A stretch of 64,000 nucleotides of DNA from Acridotheres tristis. Lineage: Eukaryota; Chordata; Aves; Passeriformes; Sturnidae. Position 1 is the stretch's first letter. Every line of letters starts with the position of its first letter. The notes beneath the pieces were generated by a model. That model was not told where the DNA came from, made no database searches, and worked only from the letters and a program-made list of their open reading frames with translations. Below, in pieces: positions 1-12,600 of this stretch. Position numbers and translations under genes: made by a program. The stretch is from contig CM072899.1 in NCBI GenBank assembly GCA_037013685.1, positions 6,924,479-6,988,478 of the forward strand, given 5' to 3'.

Positions 1-410
1 ATGTGCAGATTCATCGTCTCCTTCAAGCCTTTCTGGCTGGTATAATTTTAACAAAACACCAACAAATAGTAAAGAATTTGGCTTCCCCACCTTCATGGAA
101 ACATGACCCAACTGGCCTCAGCCAGACCAGCCTTCCCTTTTGGTACAACCTGGATTTGCCCCCTCTGGATCTGACAGTCTCTGCTGGAAATGCCCAGTTA
201 TCCTCTCATCACATTCCTCTTGAAATATTTGTTTAAACCATCTGTTTAGACAGCAATTGAAGCAATAGTTTAGAAGCTACATTTGGCACACCAGAAAACA
301 AAAGTGAAGAGAATATGCCATCTTCCTAAGGCCACAACTCCACTCTGGTTTGTTTCCAGTCCTTACTGGTAGGTTAACAGTGGTCAGAAACAAAGTTCAA
401 TGTTTTCACA

Positions 411-640
411 GGATCATAGAATCATAGAACCACAGAATATTATGAGCTGGAAGAAACCCACAAAGATCATTGAAACCCAGCTCCTGGCCCCGTTCAGGAC
501 ACCCCAACAATTCCCCCTGTGCCTGAGAACATTGTCCCAAACAGGTTTGGCACTGTGTTTTGCCAGGTTTTGCCATTCCCTGGGGAGCCTGTTCCAGTGC
601 CCAAACAGTGCCACCTGTATTTCATCCAACATTTTACAAA
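411..640 (-). mobile_element. CR1 LINE fragment (3' end)
   Basis: The stretch beginning GGATCATAGAATCATAGAA and continuing through GAGCTGGAAGAAACCCACAAA, CTCCTGGCCCCGTTCAGGACA and GGAGCCTGTTCCAGTGCCC is the reverse complement of an avian CR1 3' end. The repeated ATCATAGA at its left edge is the CR1 3' terminal repeat, so the element lies on the minus strand. It is 5'-truncated to about 230 bp and has no coding capacity left. Confidence 0.9.
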
Positions 641-1073
641 CAAAAACCTGAGCAGGCATCACCCAAGCATGCAATCATGCCTCTAATTATTTCTATTTCT
701 CTGCTCAGGCTTGTTCCTCAGAAATTGGGGCTGAGAACGTGTGTCAGTGTATCATGTTTAATGGGAACTGTAAATTGTAGTTGTGCTTCAACATTACCCA
801 CTGGCAGAGTTTCTCTATTACAAAAAAATAAACCATAAAATAATCTAAAGCAAAATATAAACCCAATTAAAAACATGAAGCAGATGTTTATCAATAGATC
901 TGATATTCTTTCTCCATCTCCTGAGATAGAAGCCTTTCTTTCAACATCTTTCCATGATGTGGCCAAGCTCAAAGCCTTGTAAAATTTCTATGTTATCTTT
1001 TACAGTTTAGGACTGCTTTTAAAAAATAAAGAAAACAAACTTAACCAACCAATTTTTTTAAACTTCAAAAAGC

Positions 1074-1145
1074 TGACTCAGAAGCTGTGCAATAGCTCTG
1101 ATTCAGCTTTCTTAGCTGAGTCAAAGCATCTGGCCACGTGACTCA
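1074..1145. promoter_or_regulatory. Cluster of three AP-1/MARE-like sites
   Basis: Three perfect TGASTCA heptamers occur in 72 bp: TGACTCA at 1074-1080, TGAGTCA at 1117-1123 and TGACTCA at 1139-1145. The first two carry GC flanks (GCTGACTCAG, GCTGAGTCAAAGC) that resemble MAF/NRF2 recognition elements. The third overlaps a CACGTG E-box at 1135-1140. The motifs are seen directly; enhancer function inside the presumed ATXN7 intron is inference. Confidence 0.4.
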
Positions 1146-4100
1146 GAAAACACCGTTCTGAAGTCGGGCAAGAGCTGCTTTCCAAAGGAGGAAATGCCTG
1201 TTTTCCCTTGCAATCGTTGTGCAAAATTTCCTTGGTAGCACTAGCAGTATTTATTTAAACTTGATACATGTAAATATGATATTCACAGCTTTCTTTTTGT
1301 TCATCCAATGTTTCAAACCACAGTTAAATAAAAATATTTACCATTTGGCCCAATGCCAGCAAAGACAAATTCTTCTAAGTCAGAGGTAAAACCTCATTAA
1401 ACATCCACCTCTTCCTCTGAAAACCCTGGCACAACACTGATCACTACCACAGCCATGAACTGAAGGACTGAGGAAGGAAAAAACAAAAATATCCTCTTTT
1501 CCTTAGTAAAATAAAAAAAGTCACCCTGAAAACATCCTGCCAACAAATTATGAGAATGCTAGATAACTGACTAATCCTGTCAAAAAACCCTCAAAACTAA
1601 TAAATGTCTGCTTTCTTACAAAACACATGAAACAGAATCACAGAACAGCATGAAATGCCACCCTAAAATTACCTGAGTCACTTTAAATCACAGAATGCAG
1701 ACATCATGTGGGATCTCCGAGCCATTGCACAGGCAGCTGAAGTCTAGTGTTAATGATTTTCAGATGAAAAGAAAATTCCAACCAGCTAATCTGTCTCTCA
1801 GTAACTTCATGACAGAGTTTCTCAAGACTCTTGTTAAAACATCTTGAATTTCTCGCTAAGTGGGAATCTACCAAGCCCCTGGGAATAGGATCATGACCCA
1901 TAGTGCCTCTCCTCACACAGAGCCCCTTTTGGCACCCACACAAGGCACAGTTCCCTTTGCATCCCTGCACATGAAAGCTCTGGCTTCTATACTCAATACC
2001 TATGCTCCCAGTATCGTGAAATTTCAAGCTGAGTTTGACAAGCTTTAATAAATTAGTCACAGATCATCCTAAAACGTACAATAATTGATCCTCAAGCTTC
2101 ATAAATATTCAGTAGGATCTGGATATGAAATTCGGAAAGCTGTTACATAATTCCTGTGAAGAGAGCTGAAAGAGGACAATATCAGAATGCCACCTGTGTA
2201 ATTGAGATTAACTAAGACACAGAGCCCTTACTTAGGAAAAAAATATTTCAAAGGACCATGCAGCACTATTTTTTTATGACTAAGATAAGCTTTTCTCCCT
2301 TCAGGAGAAATGTAGTGGTGATAAAATATCTTTCTAATGAACAAGATATTTCCAGGACTAATATTTTGCAAAGTGTTTCTGCCAAAACTTCTGGAATTTT
2401 ACAGGCTTCTTTCAGCTGCAAAATAAAAAATAACCAAAAAAACCAATAATGTAGACCATAACCTGTGGTTACACTATTATCTGATAGGAGCCTGGTTTTT
2501 AAAGTATGGGATTAACAGTACATTTAATCAATCTTGGTAACAGAGGCAGTAGACAGCTAAATTGATTACTGTTCAGAAAACAAAATGTTGCATCTTTAAA
2601 TTATTGGTATTATCACTACAGTCACAACAAGTATTTTCACCTTCCCTTCTCTCGTTCTGCTATAGTTCTATGAAAATGGGCTGGCTCTGCAGAAACACAA
2701 GGGTCCATGTCAGGAAAGCTTTTTACAAGGCTAAGAATCACTCACTACTTTTTATACCTCAATCACTGGGTTGAAAAATTTCAGATTTATCTGCCAAGAG
2801 TGCCTATTTTAATATCTGCAGAATTAGGCAGCCAGTGTCTTAGAATTTTTACAGAATGAGATGACAAGCTCTTGGAACACTGATGCTAATTTTCAGTAAA
2901 TGCTGAGGCTACAGAAGACTGCAAAGAAAATAAAACACTAACATAATTTAAAATGAGAAAAACAGCCTGATAGGTTAGCTTGGTATCAGTCAGCACAAAA
3001 TCCTGGTATATAATCAACAGAAATATAAAGGAGGGTGGTCAAAAGTAATGCTAAACATAGGCTTACAGAAAATAGGTCTCGCTAAATAAATTTGGTATGG
3101 CTTTCTGACAAGAATATAGGTTGGACTGGATAAAAATACCCTGCAGTTTCTGACCTACTATACTTAGATCTCTGTAAGATTTAGTGCTACACAGAAGTCT
3201 GATTTAGAAGTTAGTCAACATGAAGAAAACCTGGAATCTAAAACCACCTCATAAATTATTAGGGAGGCTAAAGAAAAATATTTTAAATCCACCTGGTCAA
3301 CACTTAAAGCTGTTTTCTTAGCTCTTAAAAATCATAGTTCATTATAGCCTGGAATACTATAAAAAGCTTCTTCCCCTCTAGCTTTTTGTGTGGTTGGGGA
3401 AAAAAAATCATATATACACACAGTTAAAGAAAAAGGGAGGAGGTATAAAGTCACTTTAAACTTCTACTCTCATAGATTGTTTTTCAGGAAAGAAAACTAC
3501 AGCATAAACAGATTTCCTCATAAAAAAAAAATCAGTGCACTTAAAAGCCATATTTTCAGGAACAAAAAAAAAGTATACTTATGAAAAATCAAAGCCAGTT
3601 CCACACACGTGTAACATCTTGCAGTACTAAACTTACCTAGGTTATACTTCTTGCATCCAGAGTCACCTGGAAACATTACAGAGGATTATTTAACATTTTT
3701 GACAAGGACAGATGTGGAACAAATTATTATGTATAAGCTGCTCCAGGGTCTTACCATATGGCACACATAAAAGAATTCAGGGAAAGAAGGAAAACTGCAT
3801 ATTTTAGCTTGGTTAAAAGCACACACAGGTACTTATTCCAAAAGAGCTGGCACAGAGTCAGGTGCTATCCTCTGTGCAAGACATTTTTTTTTTCTCTTGC
3901 ATGAATCTCCACTACAGATGCTTTAGGGAAGGTCCAGTGCTACTCAGTGTTTTTGCTAGTCACTTAAAGGATTATATAAAAGACTGCAGCTGACAGAATC
4001 TGCACAGAATACCCAAAGTGGTGAAGGACAAATAAATAAGAGTAAGTCAATACTGTTCCAGAGATGTACATCATACATGACACTGAATTAATGGCTAAGA

Positions 4101-6094
4101 CATAGCTGTATAGAGCCCACTGCAACAGCCTCTACACACGAGAAACAAGGGCTGTCTCACACTTACAAGATGAAGAATTCTACTTGGAAATGGAGCAAAG
4201 CAAAACAAAAACTCCTAAGACACAGTGAATTCTCAAACGTGTATAGAAACTCAGCAAGCTGGAACTGGCTTCCCAAGCAAAAACATCTCATGGATATTTA
4301 ATATGTCAAAATAGAGCAGGAGAGAGAATAGGCTGTTGCATCAATACCTAGCTTAGTGAGATTCTTGATTATATATTTACCAATTTTTTTTTCTCAGTTC
4401 TAAGGAGAAAAGTTAATGAACATTGATGATGCCTGAAAACCCTGTCTTAAAAAGAAAAATAATGGCTTTGTTCTCAAAATTGTTCTTATGAGCCTAAGAC
4501 CCAGAACAAAAAATTTCATAAAAGCTCATTATTAGTAACACATGAAGAATGGCACAAAAGTCATTAAATATTATTCACTAGTCATATGTACTGCTGTATT
4601 CTAAATTAATTACTCAACGACTGTCTATTTGTCATTGTGCATAGCTTAATAAGCCTATCAGACCAAGAGTGGAATGACGAACAAAAAGAAAACACAGTAT
4701 TGGATTAAATGACAGAAGACCACACAGAAGTTCTGAGATAACTAAATAAATAACTGTGGATTTTCACCTACAATAGTCTTCAGTTTGGACCAACTTCTCT
4801 GTGATAAAAACCAAAAGGGCTCAGAAAATGGAAAGAGCTTAGAGAGGTGTAAGAAAAATATGAAGTCTTAATTAAACTGGATGTGTTGAGATGCTTAAGA
4901 CTTTCAAAAGGAAGTAAGTGGATAAAGAAAGGTAGTAACTGTTCAAAATTTGCATAGAGAAGTTCAGCTAGGTCTTCTTCTCACCCTGTGGCAAAATACT
5001 AGGCTGTAATAATGACCAAAGCCTTAAGAAAAACAAAGTTTTTAGTCAGAGCAACTAAATGGCAACATAATCAGAGTTCATTAAAGTGAGTATTTTCAGT
5101 AGCACTTACACAGTTCTTGAATGCATGGCCCATTCTTTGGCCCAAACCTGGGTAACTGGATAGATCGTTAGGTTTCCATATAAAATTATATCACTCACCA
5201 ATCACATAAGAGTACATAAAAACTTAAAGAACAGAAGCCACTTATCCAAGTTTCCTATATTGGAAACGCTTTATTCCTAAAAGTTCAGGCGGAGTTTTCA
5301 TGACCACTCCCAATAATAGCACCTTCCAAAGGGCCTGATCAGTTGCCTATTGAAGACAAAGTAGTGACTTGAAACAACCTACAAATCCATAAAGAGCTGT
5401 TAAATGCCTCTTTCCAGAACAAAGAAGTGCCTCCTAATCACTCACAGCTCTAAACCCAGGAACTAACAGATTACAGCATATATTGACTTCGTTCTTTTCT
5501 CACCCTGATTTCCCCCACCACCCTAAAACTGCCAATGAATAGCGCTAAGCAGAACAACACCATAAGCCACTTAACTGTCCAAACCAAAATGAAAGGGGAA
5601 TAGGAAGGTGTCAAGCTCTGGCAGCTCCTCAGGTACCGTGAGCTACAGTATATACACTACAGTAACATTACCAGCATCCAAACCTACAGACCAAAAGCCT
5701 AAAACTCAACACATGGTAACACCTTAACATTTCTCCAGACACCTCTAGCCACCTTTTCCAGCACCAGCTTAGTTTGCCAGGACACGAAGAAACAGCTATT
5801 GTTCCTATGTGCTGCTCATAGTCAAACTCGCTAGGAAACATCAGAATAATGACTTTTTGCATGTCCCAGGCCCTGCTGCTGGTCTTCATAGTATCGAGTG
5901 GGGATGATCACAAGGGCGGCCAGGGAAGGTCAGCCCAGCTCCCCAACATCTGCACCACGGGCACATCCTCCACACCCCCACCAGGGAAAAGGCACTGAGG
6001 AGCAGCACTCCTGCTCCCTCCAGCCACCACAGGGGATCCCACCATCGCCTTCACAGTGCCACATCCATGACACGGGGCACCGTGACAGGACTGT

Positions 6095-6168
6095 CCACCT
6101 GCTCCCTTGTGCCATCGCCACCACGGCAGCACCGACCACCTGCTCCCTTGTGCCATCGCCACCATCAC
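6095..6168. repeat. 41-bp tandem duplication
   Basis: The unit beginning CCACCTGCTCCCTTGTGCCA is present at 6095-6135 and repeated from 6136 to 6168, with a period of 41 bp and almost no divergence. It lies at the left shoulder of the CpG-rich promoter. It creates long open frames with no family resemblance, so it is a non-coding minisatellite seed. Confidence 0.8.
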
Positions 6169-6456
6169 TGCAGGCGGGATGACACAGCCACGGCCGTGCA
6201 GGAGCCCTGCGCGGGGAGGTCGGGACCACCGAAGGCGACGACGAGGGCACCCCAGGGAGGACACCCCGAGCCAGGGCCGTGGCGGGAGGGCAGTGGAGGC
6301 GGCCCCGATCCCGGCGGCCTCGATGGCGCGGGACCATGTGCCGGGGGCATGGCGGGGCGGCCGGGCGGGGGGCGGCGGGGCCGGTGCGGGTGGCGGGGGC
6401 GGGGAGGTGGAGCCTGGCTGCGGGACCGCCGCTTCCCTCCCCCGTCGGGCGCTCAC

Positions 6457-6600
6457 CTGGCGGGGCCGCCCCTCGCCAGGGGGCCGGTTCCACGTGGGGC
6501 GCGGGGCTCGCCCGCCCGCCCTCCCCGGGCCGCGCGTCCGCCGCCCGCCGGCTCAGGCCCCAGCAGCCGCCGCCTCCCCCTCCATGGCCGCCGCTCTCGC
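6457..6600 (-). other. ATXN7: Candidate ATXN7 non-coding exon 1
   Basis: On the minus strand, the sequence ending CCCCGCCAG at 6457 is followed by GTGAGC, a near-ideal splice donor, inside the CpG-rich promoter and divergent from THOC7. The position fits the 5' non-coding first exon of ATXN7. The right boundary is a guess, since no start site can be seen. No ATXN7 protein sequence is present, so this could also be an unrelated antisense or promoter-upstream transcript. Confidence 0.4.
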
Positions 6601-6601
6601 C

Positions 6602-6617
6602 GGCTGCATTGTGGGAA
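6602..6617 (-). promoter_or_regulatory. ZNF143/Staf-like binding site
   Basis: On the minus strand this reads TTCCCACAATGCAGCC. The first 13 bases match the ZNF143 (Staf) consensus YWCCCAYAATGCAYYGC exactly and only the tail differs. It sits about 55 bp upstream of the THOC7 start codon, between the two divergent genes. ZNF143 sites are common in CpG-rich bidirectional housekeeping promoters. The match is seen; binding is inferred. Confidence 0.6.
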
Positions 6618-6669
6618 GCTGACCTCACTCGCTGCTGCCGCCGCCCCGCCGGCTCCGGCACTCGCCGCC

Positions 6670-9600
6670 ATGGGGGCCGTGACCGACGGTGAGACCTCCC
6701 TCCCTCCCTCTCGCCATCCTCCCCTCCTTCCTCCCGCCCCGCGCCGCGACCCCCGCCGGGGCTCCCCTCAGCGCCGCGCCCCCCGCCCGCTCCTCCGGGG
6801 AGCGGCTGCCCGCGGTCCCCGCGCCCTGCCCGGCGCCGCTCACCCCGCACACCGGCCTCCATCGCGGCCCCGGCCCCGCGGCCCTCCATGCGCCCCCGGC
6901 TCAGCAGATCCGCCCGCTGCGGCTCCGGGAGTCGATCCCTGAGGGGCCGGCAGGGAGCCGAGCGCGGCGCTGGCAGGCGGCTGCCATGGCGTGAGGGTTT
7001 AACTGGAGTTTTTCCTCAGATGAAGTTATCCGCAAGCGGCTGCTGATCGATGGCGATGGAGCTGGTGACGACAGGCGGATCAATTTGTTGGTGAAGAGTT
7101 TCATTAAGTGGTGTAATTCCGGATCTCAGGAGGAAGGGTATCTGTTGTTTTGCTTTGTTTTTTTTTTAAGTCTGGGAACTGCTTAGCTTGCGTTGAGGTG
7201 GAAAGCAGGGCTCGATCCATTTGGAAGAGATCCGTGTTAAAATGTACATAGCTGCTTTTCTTTGGCTGTGAGGTGTTTCCAGGACAAACGCCGAGCTCTG
7301 TGCTGGGAGAGGAGGGCTGCAGACGGGTCAGAAATCACTGAAGGCTGCGGGCTCTATCGTGAAATCTGCCAGCACCGCTCGCATGCCCTCAGGATTGCTG
7401 TGCCTGCTGCGTGATCCAGCCGGGAGTCCCGCTCTTATAACAGGATCATGACTCGGATATTTTAGTTGGCAGTTCTGCGTTTGTTCTGTTAGGGAAGGGA
7501 AATACTGCTGGTGTTTCTGCTGCTGTCGTTCTTTTTTTCTTTTTTTTTTTTTTAAACTCTAAATTAGTAAGGTACGAGTGACAGCCTTCTGTGGGGTCTC
7601 TGTTAGTAAAGGATATAAATTCCCAGAGGACACAATATTACAAGTGTGTATACAGAGAAGCACTGCAGTGTTAAAATACTGTTTCGGTGGTCACAGAGCC
7701 AACCTTAGCTGGAAAATTTATAAACCTTGGGTCAAACTGCTCACTGCTTTAATACCCACTTTACACTGATAAGGACAAGATGGTGGAATTAATGTGTACA
7801 GTGCACTTCCAAAAAATTATACACTAATCTTTGAAGTGTTTTCTTTATCGAATAATTGTTATTTAGCTCTCTCTTATGCTACATGAAATTTTGTTTTCTT
7901 GCTCTGTAAAGTTAGGAACTATTTTTATGCTGCTTGAGAGTAAATATCTTGTCTTTTCAGATACAGCCAGTACCAACGAATGCTGAGTACTTTATCACAG
8001 TGTGAATTTTCAATGGGAAAAACTCTTCTGGTGTATGACATGAACCTGAGAGAGATGGAAAATTATGAAAAAATCTATAAGGATATAGGTAAACATGAGA
8101 AAATGTTACTGATTTCTGTTTGACAGTTTCTCTTATAAACAAGCTCAAGCCAGTTCTGGTGAATATAATATATAAATCTGATGAGTGGTTTGGAGGTTTA
8201 TTTGGTTTGTTTTTTTCCCTACTAGATAGCACTCATATATGTGCTATAAGCATCTTATAATTATATAGAATACATACAAATAAGAGCTTTTTTAGCCTAT
8301 TGAAGCAGATATAGTTTTTAGGCTGATGGAGCTAACAAGCAACCATGTCACAAACAGCTTTTATAGTTTAGCAGAATAGTTTATTTTTATGCATTGTTTG
8401 AGTTCAGTATAACTATGTCTTTCCTTTTTTTTTTTTTTTTTTTAAGAAAATAGTATAGCTGCAGCCCATGAGAAGATCTCTGAATGCAAAAAACAAATCC
8501 TGCAAGCAAAAAGGATTCGAAAAAATCGCCAGGGTGAGGTGCCATGTCTGTATTTACAGTGGTGGGCTTCATTGTTTTGTTATCTTTTAGAATACATTGT
8601 ATTGGAAAATGCATTCTAAATTTTTGAAAGTGCAAGGCATCATGATTACTATATTCAGCCTGGTGGGTTCCAATCACTACTGAAAGTTTTGGTTGGATGA
8701 TACAGGCAAGATTGAACCAGATCTCAATGACATGCAGCATCAGGAAAACCTACACCAGTGTCCTTTCTGAACACCTGTTTTAAGAGGTGTATTTTTCCCT
8801 ATTTTTAAAATGATATACTCATAATTAATTGAACACTAAAACACTCTAAAAGATGAGTAGTTGAGAAGAAACAAAAATTTTTTTTCATGATAAATGACAA
8901 AAAAATTTTAGAAATATATCATGAAAGGTTTTAAATATAACTGTTTGATCAATGCTGTATATAATTTTGAACTCTACTGAAAATTAAAATAGCCTTAACC
9001 AGTAGGAATGTGGAGTTCTTACATCTTCACAAACATAGGTCTGAAGTCTTTGCTTTTTCATATGTTCTGTCCAGTCTGCAGCACAAATTTCTCCAGGTGA
9101 ATGAGGTACTTGGTATGTGTGTGGTCTTACTATCAGGAAATGGCAGTATTATTTGCCTGTATAACCATAATATTGTTCTTAATGTGTGATAGTTTTAAAA
9201 AAATCCTAAAATTTTTTTTTAAATGCATAATTTTATACTTTTTTCTAAAAATCTATAATTTTCATGTGTAACATCAGCACCATTTTCTATACATAGACAT
9301 TTGATTTTATCTAAACCCAATGTTTATGAATCAGACACAAAAGACTGTGTAGCAGTGCAGAGCTATCTTAAAGTGTTTTGAAAAACATTATAACAGTTTT
9401 TCAAGGCAAAAGAATCTGCCATTCTGTGATACCTCAGTTTGGGTTCTTGAATCTGCATTTTCACAAGCATTCAGATTAAAATTATTTAAATGTCTTTCAG
9501 AATATGATGCATTGGCTAAAGTCATACAGCATCACCCAGACAGACATGAAACACTGAAGTAAGTATAAAACGACATTAAATTATAATAGAACAGTAAACT

Positions 9601-12600
9601 AGAAGTCACCAGACTTGACATTTCCTTGATTTCAGTTTGATTTTTCTTCACATTCATATAATTTCTTTGACATAATAAAAGCTTGTGTTTCTGTGCTTTT
9701 TTTCTGCCCTTATGAGCTTTCTTTAATCTCCTATCTGTATGGGTCAGAAGCATTGCTAATTGTTCTGTAGTTGGAATTTTTCCACTGTTAAGGTGAATAA
9801 GTGGATGTGTAAATGCACATCTGATGTCAGTTTACCTGTGAGTTGCTCAGAAAAGGGAGATGGTGGGAAGTCCTTTAACTTGCTCCAGCCAGATTCAGTA
9901 GTCACTTGAAATGCATAACACACAAGCAGGTAAGGTGGAATGAGAGAAAGCTCCTGGGTTCTTTTTTCTGTTTTCCTTCTGGTCACTGTTCCTGCATGCC
10001 CAGTTATAAATGGCTGTGTGGTGCACCACACATAACCTGCCCTGGCATGCAGGTCAGACCTACCTGCTGTCCAACTCATCTTGCATGTGGCTCACAGTGC
10101 TGCTTGTCACATTCTGGCTTTGCATCACTATCTGTGCTTTTGGGGCAGTTGTGGGGAGATTAACTTTATTGAGCCATAGAGGCATTCCAGGACTTATTGC
10201 ATCTAGGAGTTTGTTGTTCTTAAACTGATTAAAGATGCAGTGTGGGATTACTGTTCCCATTTAAGTGCAGCTGTGCACTTATCCTGTTCCCACTTTCAGT
10301 GAAAATGCCATTTCATATTTCATATTCCATAGCCTTTCATAGCAAATGGAAGTGTTTTGATTATACTATTACCCTAATAATAGCATTTTTAATAGCTATA
10401 AACCACTGACAATATTTCACACGTTTCTTTCTTGTTAGTTGTTTTTCTGTGCCTTGATTTCATTTCAACTTTGATTATTACAAGCAATTCTCGTGAGGCT
10501 TAGGTACTTCTTACTTCATTCGCCAGCATGTGATATTGATCAAGTGAAGCTTTAATAAAGAACTACCAAAAATGCAATTTTTCAGATAAGTCAACTAATA
10601 ATAGAAATAGCTAAACGAGGGAAGTTTTGACTGCCCCATCCCTGGAAGTGTTTAAGGCCAGTTTGGATGGGGCTCTGAGCAATTTGGTCTTGTGAAAGTT
10701 GTCCCTCCCCATGGCAATGGGTTGGAACTAGGTAGTCTTTATGGTCCCTTCCAACCCAAACTATTCTATAATTCTGTGATAAATTATACTTGTTTATCTT
10801 AGAGAATGCTGAGTTGTTTAGGTTTGGAGGGATTGTTCTAATTTTGCTTAATATATCCAAGCATAAATTTCTGAAGCAAAGCTAGAAAGAGTGGCAAGTT
10901 ATAGCTGGTAAGAATGCAGTCTGTAGGAAAGCATACAGAAAATGATACAATGACCCAAAGTCCACCCTTAATTCAGAGTAGAGGAAGCCTCACTAACAAT
11001 GTCACACTTTTCATGGACCTCTTAATCACTAAAAACACTTGAGAAAATTTGTGAGGAGAAACAAGGGTTTATTGCAAGAGTTACATTTATAGCTTTTGCA
11101 GGTTATGTGGCACAATATGACAAAGTTCAGAAAAATACTTTCTTTATGCTTTTAAGAGTCTGTTTCTTGGAACAATGAGTCATACAGCACAAAAGAAGCT
11201 GTTAACATCTTAGTCACAAGTAGTGCATAGGAGCCAGTTCAGGAAGTGATAAGAGCTCAAGTACTAAACAGTGCCCACAGTGTAATTAGATGTGGTATCA
11301 GAAGAGCTGTTCAGAGGACCAAGAAATGACACTGAGTCTTAGAAAAGAAGATATGAAAGGTAGAAGCAAAGAGTCTCTGGAATGTAAAGTGAGTAAAATT
11401 CCAGATGTAGCCTGGATGTCACTAGAAAAACAAAGTCTGTCCTCTCACAGTCTGCTTACACCTGACAGCACAGTGTAAACAGCAAGATTTGGCCAAAGGG
11501 AAGTTTTTCAGAAACTAGAAACCAAATGCTTCCAAAATCAGTGTATGAGCCTATAAGCTGTTAGCCTGCTTCCATCAAAGAAAGGGACACACACAACTCT
11601 CTCAGGTATTCCCTCTGAGGTACTAAACATGCTGGCTCAAAAAGAGACAACCCCCTCAGGTAGCACTAGAATAGACCTTTTCCCATCCACAGGGAGGTAC
11701 TTAGGACTGGAGGGCTTTTTGTGTTTCCATACCCACACTAGTTGTAGCAGCTGTAAATTGCTTCAGGAAAAAAAGGTTGATTTCCTTGCTGACCCCTCTA
11801 TGACTCTGCCTGCTAATTAATCAGGGATGATCAGCCTCTATCCACTTCACCTTTAAAGGAGGAGTTTGCTCTCATTGCATGATGCATAAATTATGATAGG
11901 CATTAGAAGTATAAGGGCCAAACTGGAGGTTTGGCTGTAAGAGTTGGTGCTCCATCCTCATTTGAAAGGTGTATTATGGTACCTGCTACATTTTTGCCTC
12001 AAAAAGGATTGTGGTGGTCCACGCTGAGTTCAAGTGAGAGCAGAAAGTTCTTCCCCCAAAGGGTGGTTGGGCACTGAGCAGACTCCCCAGTGGTCACAGC
12101 TCCAATCCTGACAGAGTTCAAGGAGCATTTGGACTGCTCTCAGGGGTATCCTGTGCAGGGCCAGGAATTTGAATTGATGTTCCTTGTGGGTCTGTTCTGG
12201 ATCAGGATATTTTAAGTTTCTATGAATCTGATTCTTTAACTTGTATTGTAGGGTCAAGTAAATAACATGTTTTGTCAGGACTGAATTGTTACAAATGCTC
12301 AGGGTACAACTGTATTCCAGCTTGGAGACCACATTTTTTGTAAAAGTCCTGAAATTACAAATTAAGAACATAATAGTTTAACAATTACATGAAGTCTAAA
12401 TCGTTTCACTTGTTTTGTTTACACAAACAGTTTATTTTATAGTTCTTTCTCCTCTACTTAGTGCAAATCTGTTTTGCAAGAATTTTACAGAAGTTTTAAA
12501 GAATACTCTTGACAATCTCTTTTCAGGCAGCTAGAAGCTTTGGGAAAAGAACTGCAAAATCTTTCTCACATTAAAGAAAATGTTGAAGATAAGGTAGGTT

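Larger units (their letters stand above)
1..6456 (-). other. ATXN7: Probable ATXN7 first intron (inferred)
   Basis: No exon of any known gene could be read here on either strand. In human, ATXN7 (ataxin-7, a SAGA subunit) starts a few hundred bases from THOC7 in the opposite direction and its first intron is tens of kilobases long. The CpG-rich promoter to the right has a good minus-strand splice donor at 6457/6456, so this AT-rich stretch is best explained as ATXN7 intron 1. It contains one CR1 fragment, a cluster of AP-1 type sites and a short tandem repeat near its right end. The polyglutamine-encoding ATXN7 exon is not in the window. The assignment rests on synteny plus the donor, not on ATXN7 coding sequence. 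Confidence 0.5.
6180..7010. promoter_or_regulatory. CpG-rich bidirectional promoter, THOC7 / ATXN7
   Basis: This is one of two strongly CpG-rich stretches in the window. It contains the THOC7 start codon at 6670 in an excellent context (GCCGCCATGGG) and, on the other strand, a candidate exon end with a consensus donor at 6457/6456. It has no TATA box and carries a ZNF143-like site, as expected for a housekeeping divergent promoter. In human, THOC7 and ATXN7 start roughly 650 bp apart head to head, the same arrangement. Long open frames across it on both strands are a by-product of high GC content. Confidence 0.8.

Noticed and set aside
1628..1700. Two short AATCACAGAA words resembling CR1 ends
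   Set aside because: The sequence between and beyond them does not follow a CR1 consensus.
3083..3170. Possible ancient CR1 remnant (AGGTTGGACTGGATAAAAAT)
   Set aside because: Only about 20 bases resemble a CR1 tail and the flanks do not continue the match.
5908..6994. Long open frames (up to 319 codons) on both strands in the CpG-rich promoter
   Set aside because: High GC content suppresses stop codons. The frames overlap each other, have Pro/Ala/Arg/Gly composition and no family motif. Only the short THOC7 exon 1 is real.
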